NCBI GenBank assembly: GCA_902463235.1
Contig: CABQER010000016.1
Span: 1-17,370 of the forward strand
DNA: 17,370 bases
Reading direction: 5' to 3'
Source of the DNA: an uncultured Faecalibacterium sp.
Lineage (GTDB): Bacteria > Bacillota > Clostridia > Oscillospirales > Ruminococcaceae
This document shows, in pieces, positions 12,999 to 17,370 of the stretch. Position 1 is the first letter of the stretch, and each line of letters begins with the position of its first letter. The notes beneath the pieces were generated by a model that did not search any database, had not been told where the DNA came from, and worked only from the letters and a program-made list of their open reading frames with translations. A program made the position numbers and the translations under genes.

Positions 12999-13727
12999 AT
13001 GGGCATGGTTCTTTCCGCAGTGGGCGCTTGTCTGCTGTTCATCCTCAAGGTGGTTGGCATCCTGCTGCTGATCATTCTGGTGCTGGCGGCGCTGTTGCTG
13101 ATGTGCCCCTTCTGCGCGGATGTCTGCTGGCAAAACGATATGCTCACCGTAAAAGCCGGGGCACTGGGCATCACCTTTCCGGTGTTCCAATACCCCAAGC
13201 CGGAACCTCCCGCCCAGCCGGAGGAGCCCAAGGGCTTTACCGGCAGGCTGAAAGCAAAATTCCGCGCATGGCGTGCGGAGCGCAAGCGCAAAAAAGCTGA
13301 AAAAAGGGCTGCGCAGCCCGCAAAGCCCAAAGCAGAAAAGCCACCCCGCCAAAAGGCAAAGATCACGCTGGATGTGCTCTGCACCATGCTGCGGGGCGTG
13401 GGTACGCTGCTGCGGGCAGTGTTTGGCGCCATCCGCTTTACAAAGATCTCGGTCTGCCTTGGCGTGCGCGGCGAGGACCCCGCCGCAACTGCCCGCAATT
13501 ACGGCAAGCTGCAAGCATGGCTGTACCCGACCCTTGGCGTGCTGGATCGCTTTTTCTTTCTGGAATTTGACCAGCTGCGCGTTCTGCCGGACTTCGGCAG
13601 TGCTCAGCCTACTGTGCAGGACAGGGTATCCTTCCGGGTCAGTGCGCAGGCGCTGTTCATCGTCATTGCCGCTGTGCGGGTGCTGTACGAGTTCTGGCGT
13701 AAAAAAGTATTGGACATCTTTATATAA
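12999..13727 (+). CDS. DUF2953 family membrane-anchored protein
   Basis: A 242-residue protein of the DUF2953 type (B. subtilis YtfI is the known relative next to ytfJ). A long N-terminal hydrophobic stretch (about 3-36) anchors it. A Lys/Arg/Pro-rich low-complexity region (about 66-123) connects to a conserved C-terminal part with RFTKISVCLGVRGEDPAATA and a second hydrophobic segment (about 213-232). The function is not known; linkage to the GerW/YtfJ gene suggests they act together. It starts four bases after scpB and a second ATG (codon 3) is nearby. The basic linker is translated in a frame continuous with the rest. Confidence 0.75.
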   Translation: MGMVLSAVGACLLFILKVVGILLLIILVLAALLLMCPFCADVCWQNDMLTVKAGALGITFPVFQYPKPEPPAQPEEPKGFTGRLKAKFRAWRAERKRKKAEKRAAQPAKPKAEKPPRQKAKITLDVLCTMLRGVGTLLRAVFGAIRFTKISVCLGVRGEDPAATARNYGKLQAWLYPTLGVLDRFFFLEFDQLRVLPDFGSAQPTVQDRVSFRVSAQALFIVIAAVRVLYEFWRKKVLDIFI

Positions 13728-13741
13728 AGTGTGGTACACTA
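13710..13741 (+). promoter_or_regulatory. Possible promoter of the gerW-like gene
   Basis: TTGGACA in the last codons of the DUF2953 gene and TACACT about 18-19 bases downstream, preceded by TGTGG, form a plausible but long-spaced promoter. It would let the downstream gene be expressed separately from scpAB. Confidence 0.35.
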
Positions 13742-13806
13742 AATCTATATCAGAATGCTTTCCGGCGGCCTGCTGCCTGCACGGATGAATAAAGGAGAGT
13801 TGTTTT

Positions 13807-14211
13807 ATGGCAGAGCATCCTATTCAGGGCCTGATGAACGTTACAATGGAAAAGATCCACCAGATGGTGGACTCCAACACCATCATCGGCAAGCCCATCA
13901 CCACCGAGGATGGCATCACCATCCTGCCGGTGTCCAAGGTGAGTTTTGGTTTCGCCTCCGGCGGTACCGATTTTAACGGCAAGAACGCTGCCAACAAGGA
14001 TCTGTTTGGCGGCGGCTCCGGTGCCGGTGTCAACATCCAGCCGGTGGCATTTCTGGTCATCAAGGATGGCTGCGTGCGCACCATCCAGCTGTCGGATAGC
14101 TCCAACAGCATCGACCGCGCCCTGACCATGCTGCCCGAGTTGGTGGAAAAGCTCACCGCTCTGGTCAAAAAGGACGATAAGGCACCCGCAGAGGAGCCCA
14201 AGGCAGAGTAA
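13807..14211 (+). CDS. GerW/YtfJ family protein
   Basis: A 134-residue protein of the GerW (YtfJ) family. It shows HPIQGLMNVTMEKIHQMVDS at the start, the VIGKPI-like NTIIGKPITTEDGITILPVS, the glycine-rich VSFGFASGGTDF and FGGGSGAGVNIQPVAFLVIK, and a charged C-terminal helix. In B. subtilis the homologue is a forespore protein needed for germination, but the family is also present in many non-sporulating Firmicutes, so sporulation cannot be concluded. AAAGGAGAG lies before the ATG. The preceding DUF2953 gene is its conserved neighbour. Confidence 0.9.
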   Translation: MAEHPIQGLMNVTMEKIHQMVDSNTIIGKPITTEDGITILPVSKVSFGFASGGTDFNGKNAANKDLFGGGSGAGVNIQPVAFLVIKDGCVRTIQLSDSSNSIDRALTMLPELVEKLTALVKKDDKAPAEEPKAE

Positions 14212-14236
14212 CTTTTTATAATAACCAAGCCGCAGT

Positions 14237-14259
14237 CGCAGGCCTTTTGGTCTGCGGTT
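14237..14259 (+). terminator. Possible terminator after the gerW-like gene
   Basis: CGCAGGCC (14237-14244) and GGTCTGCG (14249-14256) form an 8-pair stem with a TTTT loop, followed by GTTTATAT. The 3' arm could instead pair with CCGCAG at 14230-14235. Confidence 0.5.
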
Positions 14260-14267
14260 TATATAGC

Positions 14268-14326
14268 CGCGCACCGTGCCCCGCAAAAGCAGAAGAGCGG
14301 TGCGCGTTTTGAGCGCCGTGAGGCGC
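14268..14326 (+). other. Two further hairpins in the rluB leader
   Basis: CGCGCACCG (14268-14276) and CGGTGCGCG (14298-14306) form a perfect 9-base stem with a 21-base loop followed by TTTT. GCGCC (14313-14317) and GGCGC (14322-14326) form a small stem that ends three bases before the RBS AAGGAG (14330-14335 region). No promoter was recognised between the two genes. Confidence 0.55.
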
Positions 14327-14341
14327 ACAAGGAGTAATATT

Positions 14342-15169
14342 ATGGCAGAAGAACGTATTCAAAAGATCATGGCCGAGCAGGGTCTGTGCTCCCGCCGCGC
14401 CGCCGAGCAGATCATTGCCGAGGGTCGCGTCAAGGTGAACGGCCACCCGGTCAAGGTGGGCGACAAGATGGACCCCAACCGTGACGTGCTCCATGTGGAT
14501 GACGAGCGCATCTACATCCAGAAAAACCAGCAGCTGTATTATTTGGCGCTGTACAAGCCCCGTGGCTATGTGACCACCGCCAGCGACGAACTTGGCCGCA
14601 AGACCGTGATGGACTTGGTCAGCGACATCCCCGCCCGCCTGTACCCGGTGGGCCGCTTGGATAAGGACAGCGAGGGTCTGTTGCTGATGACCAACGATGG
14701 TGCCTTTGCGCAGGCTGTCACCCATCCCTCCGGCGGCATCTCCAAGCTGTACCGCGTTACCGTGCAGCCCCGCGCCGATGAGGCTACCATCCTCAAGCTG
14801 AGCAGCGGCGTTGTGCTGGACGACGGCACCAAGACCATGCCCTGCGCCATCAATGTGGTCACCGATGAGCCCGGCCGCACCGTGATGGAGATGACTCTGA
14901 AAGAGGGCAAGAACCGCGAGATTCGCCGGATGTGCGAGAGCGTGGGTCTTGAGGTGGTGCGCCTGAAGCGCAACGCCGAGGGTGTTGTCAAGCTGGGTAT
15001 GCTCAAGCCCGGTACCTACCGCGAGTTGACCAAAGCCGAGGTGAACGGTCTGCGTGCCGCAGCGGTCAAGGGCCGCGCACAGACCCGTTCTGCTGTCCAG
15101 CAGTCTAAGGCTGCCGAGCGCCGTCCCCGCGGCCCTGTGGGCAAAAACGCCCCCCGGAAGCAGAAGTAA
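14342..15169 (+). CDS. rluB: 23S rRNA pseudouridine synthase, RluB/RsuA family
   Basis: A 275-residue RsuA/RluB-type pseudouridine synthase that isomerises a uridine in large-subunit rRNA (position 2605 in the E. coli RluB case). An N-terminal S4 RNA-binding domain (RIQKIMAEQGLCSRRAAEQI) is followed by the catalytic domain with YKPRGYVTT (71-79), GRLDKDSEGL (104-113, catalytic Asp107), and EGKNREIRRM. The C-terminal 30 residues are a Lys/Arg-rich disordered tail. The ATG at 14342 has AAGGAG upstream; the frame extends 22 codons further but that part forms a hairpin leader. In many Firmicutes rluB follows scpAB and ytfJ, which supports RluB over other members. Confidence 0.93.
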   Translation: MAEERIQKIMAEQGLCSRRAAEQIIAEGRVKVNGHPVKVGDKMDPNRDVLHVDDERIYIQKNQQLYYLALYKPRGYVTTASDELGRKTVMDLVSDIPARLYPVGRLDKDSEGLLLMTNDGAFAQAVTHPSGGISKLYRVTVQPRADEATILKLSSGVVLDDGTKTMPCAINVVTDEPGRTVMEMTLKEGKNREIRRMCESVGLEVVRLKRNAEGVVKLGMLKPGTYRELTKAEVNGLRAAAVKGRAQTRSAVQQSKAAERRPRGPVGKNAPRKQK

Positions 15170-15177
15170 GATGGTAC

Positions 15178-15218
15178 AGAAGCCGTTGCACAGCAGCCTG
15201 TGCGGCGGCTTCTTTTTT
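15178..15218 (+). terminator. rluB terminator
   Basis: A 16-pair stem, AGAAGCCG+TTGCACAG (15178-15193) with CTGTGCGG+CGGCTTCT (15198-15213), two G-T pairs, CAGC loop, followed by TTTTT. Confidence 0.95.
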
Positions 15219-15411
15219 GCGCATTTCCAAGGGTGAAGAACTATCAGGTTTTCATCTGAAAAATGAACAAAATTGCATTCTTGAGCATACGCCGATAAAA
15301 AGAACTGCAAAACGGCAAAAATGGAACAGAACGGCGCAGTTGGCCGGACTGTATCCGTCTGAAAAACAGTCTGAACTTCTGACAACAAAAGTTCATTGCA
15401 GTAAAACAGCG
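15219..15411. other. Intergenic stretch between rluB and the transporter gene
   Basis: No gene is seen. The stretch is AT-richer than its neighbours. It contains one clear inverted repeat, TGAACTT (15372-15378) with AAGTTCA (15389-15395), ending 16 bases before the transporter's -35 box, and a looser one, AACTGC/GCAGTT (about 15303-15342). Confidence 0.5.
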
Positions 15412-15440
15412 TTGGTCATCGACAGGATTTGTGCTATAAT
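15412..15440 (+). promoter_or_regulatory. Promoter of the NSS transporter gene
   Basis: -35 TTGGTC (15412-15417), 17 bases, consensus -10 TATAAT (15435-15440). The leader is about 60 bases with a small AGCAA...TTGCT hairpin. Confidence 0.75.
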
Positions 15441-15506
15441 ACAAAAGCAACGCTTTGCTAGGGTCTCCAAGCCGGGCGGGCAAACTGGAAAAGGAGCAAT
15501 CAAATC

Positions 15507-16877
15507 ATGGAACGAGAAACTCTGAAATCCCGTCTTGGCTTTATTCTGCTTTCCGCAGGCTGTGCCATCGGCATCGGCAACGTGTGGAAGTTCCCGTATA
15601 TTGCCGGGCAGGGCGGCGGCGGTGCCTTTGTACTGTTCTACCTGATCTTTCTGGTCATTCTGGGTCTGCCCATCATGACCATGGAGTTTGCCGTGGGACG
15701 CGCCTCCCGCAAAAGCCCGGTGCGGGCGTATCAGGCACTGGAAAAGCCGGGGCAGAAGTGGCACATCCACGGCTACTTCACCCTCATCGGCTGCTACCTG
15801 CTGATGATGTTCTACACCACCGTAGCGGGCTGGATGCTGCACTATTTCTACATGACCGCCGCCGGTAAACTGGCGGGGCTCAACGCCGAGCAGGTGGCCG
15901 GTAAGTTTACCGAAATGCTGGCAAGCCCCGCCACCATGACCTTCTGGATGGTATTTGTGGTCGTGGTAGGCATTCTGGTGTGTGCCAAGGGTCTGCAGAG
16001 CGGTCTGGAGCGCGTGACCAAAGGCATGATGATCGCTCTGCTTCTCATTATGGTGGTGCTGGCTGTCAACAGCCTGTTTATGCCCGGGGCAAAGGAGGGG
16101 CTTACCTTCTTCCTTGTGCCGGACTTTGCCCGCATGCAGGAGGTGGGCGTGGTCAACACGCTGGTCTCTGCTATGAATCAGGCCTTCTTCACCCTGAGCC
16201 TTGGTATCGGTGCTATGTCTATTTTTGGCAGCTATATCGGCAAGGAGCACTCCCTGCTGGGCGAGTCTGTCCGCATCGTGGTGCTGGATACCTTTGTAGC
16301 CATCACTGCCGGTCTGATCATCTTCCCGGCCTGCTTTACCTACCATGTAGACCAGACCAGCGGCCCCAGTCTGATTTTTATTACCCTGCCCAACATCTTT
16401 GCCAATATGTCCATGGGCCGGCTGTGGGGCAGCCTGTTCTTCCTGTTCATGGCCTTTGCGGCCATGTCCACGGTGCTGGCAGTGTTCGAGAACATCATCT
16501 GCTGCGGCATGGAGCTGACCGGTTGCAGCCGCAAAAAGTCCAGTCTGGTGAACCTTGTGCTCATCATCCTTCTGTCCATGCCCTGCGTGCTGGGCTATAA
16601 CCTGTGGACATGGGATGGCTTTGCGGTGTTCGGCGGCGCTGTGCTGGATGTAGAGGATTTTCTGGTCAGCAACCTCTTCCTGCCGCTGGGCAGCTTGGTG
16701 TATCTGCTGTTCTGCGTTACCCGTTACGGCTGGGGCTGGCAGAACTACAAAAAAGAGGTCAACACCGGCAAGGGGCTCAAGGTGCAGGACTGGATGCGCG
16801 GCTACCTGACCTATGTGCTGCCGCTCATCGTGGTGTTCATCTTTGCATTTGGCCTTTATGACAAATTTCTTGCATAA
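15507..16877 (+). CDS. Sodium-dependent transporter, neurotransmitter:sodium symporter (NSS/SNF) family
   Basis: A 456-residue membrane protein of the LeuT-fold NSS family, which couples sodium to uptake of amino acids or related amines. The unwound TM1 sodium/substrate motif SAGCAIGIGNVWKFPYIAG (16-34) is intact, as are GGGGAFVLFYLIFL, TMEFAVGR, and the TM6 region NQAFFTLSLGIGAMSIFGSY. About eleven to twelve helices are visible; bacterial members often have eleven. AAAGGAG lies before the ATG. It is a single-gene unit ended by the hairpin at 16935-16985. The substrate cannot be read from sequence; tryptophan, tyrosine or branched-chain amino acids are all known in the family. Confidence 0.93.
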   Translation: MERETLKSRLGFILLSAGCAIGIGNVWKFPYIAGQGGGGAFVLFYLIFLVILGLPIMTMEFAVGRASRKSPVRAYQALEKPGQKWHIHGYFTLIGCYLLMMFYTTVAGWMLHYFYMTAAGKLAGLNAEQVAGKFTEMLASPATMTFWMVFVVVVGILVCAKGLQSGLERVTKGMMIALLLIMVVLAVNSLFMPGAKEGLTFFLVPDFARMQEVGVVNTLVSAMNQAFFTLSLGIGAMSIFGSYIGKEHSLLGESVRIVVLDTFVAITAGLIIFPACFTYHVDQTSGPSLIFITLPNIFANMSMGRLWGSLFFLFMAFAAMSTVLAVFENIICCGMELTGCSRKKSSLVNLVLIILLSMPCVLGYNLWTWDGFAVFGGAVLDVEDFLVSNLFLPLGSLVYLLFCVTRYGWGWQNYKKEVNTGKGLKVQDWMRGYLTYVLPLIVVFIFAFGLYDKFLA

Positions 16878-16905
16878 GTGATCCCGGCGTCTGCTCCGTC
16901 TTTGA

Positions 16906-16934
16906 TTGACGAACAGGCGGGACAAGTGTAATAT
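16906..16934 (+). promoter_or_regulatory. Promoter of the response regulator gene
   Basis: -35 TTGACG (16906-16911), 17 bases, -10 TAATAT (16929-16934). The start would be near 16941, inside the hairpin that follows. Confidence 0.6.
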
Positions 16935-16985
16935 AAAAGCATATAGGGTGCTTCTCCCGGCGGAGACACTGCTATATGCTTTTTT
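16935..16985 (+). terminator. Terminator between the transporter and the response regulator
   Basis: AAAAGCATATAG (16935-16946) pairs with CTATATGCTTTT (16972-16983), the interior adds CTCC/GGAG pairing, and the T run extends to 16985. It terminates the transporter transcript but directly abuts the -10 box of the next promoter. Confidence 0.88.
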
Positions 16986-17009
16986 GTATTCAAAAGGAGG
17001 AAGCGACCC

Positions 17010-17336
17010 ATGCACATTCTGGTCTGTGACGACGATGCAGCCTTCGCTGCGCGGATGGACGAGTATATCTCGGAATGGTTCCGCGCCCGGGAGATTCAGG
17101 TGCAGAGCACCGTCTGCACCAGCGGCGAGCAGCTGCTGGCTACCCCGGAGCTGGAACGCTACCAGCTGGCGTTTCTGGATGTGGACCTGAAAACCACCGA
17201 TGGCATCGCGCTGGGGCGCAGGCTGCGGCAGCTTGCCCCGGATATCGTGCTGGTGTACATTTCGGCTTATCTGGAATTTGCCCCAAAGGGCTACACGGTC
17301 AACGCTTACCGCTACGTGCGACACGAAGTCGCTTAA
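17010..17336 (+). pseudogene. LytTR-type response regulator, 5' part, interrupted after codon 102
   Basis: The receiver domain of a two-component response regulator. ILVCDDDAAF (3-12) gives the acidic pocket (Asp7-Asp9), Asp57 in AFLDVDLKTTDG is the phosphoacceptor, and Ser85 in VYISAY is the switch residue. The VCDDD start and YLEFAPKGYTVNAYRY ending resemble AgrA/LytR-type regulators with a C-terminal LytTR DNA-binding domain. After NAYRY (codon 102, base 17315) the expected (L/V)LK... sequence is replaced by VRHEVA and a stop at 17334-17336. The break coincides with GTGCG, the 5' signature of group II introns, so the coding sequence is probably split and may be restored by splicing if the rest lies downstream. 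GGAGGA precedes the ATG. Confidence 0.8.
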
Positions 17337-17370
17337 TTCAACTGTCTGGCAGAGACCAGACCTGTTATTC
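17316..17370 (+). mobile_element. Putative 5' end of a group II intron (continues beyond window)
   Basis: The sequence starting GTGCGACACGAAGTCGC shows the conserved 5' GUGYG and folds at once into GCGAC (17318-17322) / GTCGC (17328-17332) with an ACGAA loop, then GTCTGG (17344-17349) / CCAGAC (17356-17361). These stacked small stems are what group II intron domain I looks like. It begins exactly where the response regulator stops resembling its family. Only 55 bases are visible, so the reverse transcriptase, domain V and the 3' exon are not seen. Insertion is in the sense direction of the gene, as needed for splicing. Confidence 0.72.

Noticed and set aside
12147..13739. A 530-codon minus-strand frame opposite scpA, scpB and the DUF2953 gene
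   Set aside because: Antisense shadow of three well-supported, tightly coupled genes; no start signals.
13807..14211. Evidence of sporulation from the GerW-type gene
   Set aside because: The family is common in non-sporulating Firmicutes and no spore-specific promoter or other spore gene is in the window.
14276..14341. A 22-codon N-terminal extension of RluB
   Set aside because: It lies in the hairpin leader and has no RBS; the S4 domain begins normally at 14342.
15447..15500. Riboswitch upstream of the NSS transporter
   Set aside because: The leader is only about 60 bases, shows one small hairpin and no terminator or known aptamer core.
15393..17324. A 643-codon open frame on the minus strand opposite the NSS transporter and response regulator
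   Set aside because: Same reason: a mirror frame of G+C-rich coding sequence, rich in His and Gln, crossing two terminators and several promoters.

Overview
The window looks like chromosome from a strictly anaerobic, low-redox gut Firmicute of the Oscillospiraceae/Ruminococcaceae. A Faecalibacterium-like organism is my best guess; this is inference from protein flavour (reverse-type rubrerythrin, DUF4250, GerW family, ScpAB), the G+C-rich coding sequence and gene content, not from a search. Almost all genes are housekeeping, most have recognisable sigma-A type promoters with 17-base spacers, and nearly every transcription unit ends in a clear Rho-independent hairpin.

Layout. 1-2177: the 3' end of fusA (EF-G), then tuf (EF-Tu) with its own promoter and a strong terminator. 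2220-3424: a lone cysteine desulfurase on the minus strand, convergent with tuf. 3476-5086: a uracil permease preceded by a long leader that encodes a 21-residue peptide ending just before an intrinsic terminator (an apparent attenuator). 5151-5960: a rubredoxin-first (reverse) rubrerythrin with repeated operator-like sequences around its promoter. 5961-6376: a non-coding stretch. 6377-9403: a minus-strand copper operon, csoR then copA, in which the end of copA encodes a CopZ-like domain with its own ribosome binding site. 9590-10943: minus-strand esterase-like protein, DUF4250 protein and ribosomal protein L28. 10994-15218: a plus-strand set of M50 peptidase, scpA, scpB, DUF2953 protein, GerW/YtfJ protein and a pseudouridine synthase (scpA to DUF2953 tightly packed). 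15412-16985: a sodium-dependent NSS-family transporter. 17010-17370: a LytTR-type response regulator whose reading frame is broken after codon 102 by what looks like the 5' end of a group II intron.

The most notable items are: (1) the putative group II intron sitting in a conserved receiver-domain motif; (2) two copies, 3.2 kb apart, of a ~53-base structured element whose stem shows two compensatory base-pair changes, each copy lying between two minus-strand terminators; (3) an in-frame internal start that could release a free CopZ-like chaperone from the copA 3' end; (4) a leader-peptide/terminator arrangement before uraA that resembles UTP-sensitive pyrBI attenuation; (5) an esterase-like protein with Asp where the nucleophilic Ser is expected; (6) a cysteine-rich N-terminal extension on CsoR. 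No tRNA, rRNA, CRISPR array or transposase gene was seen.
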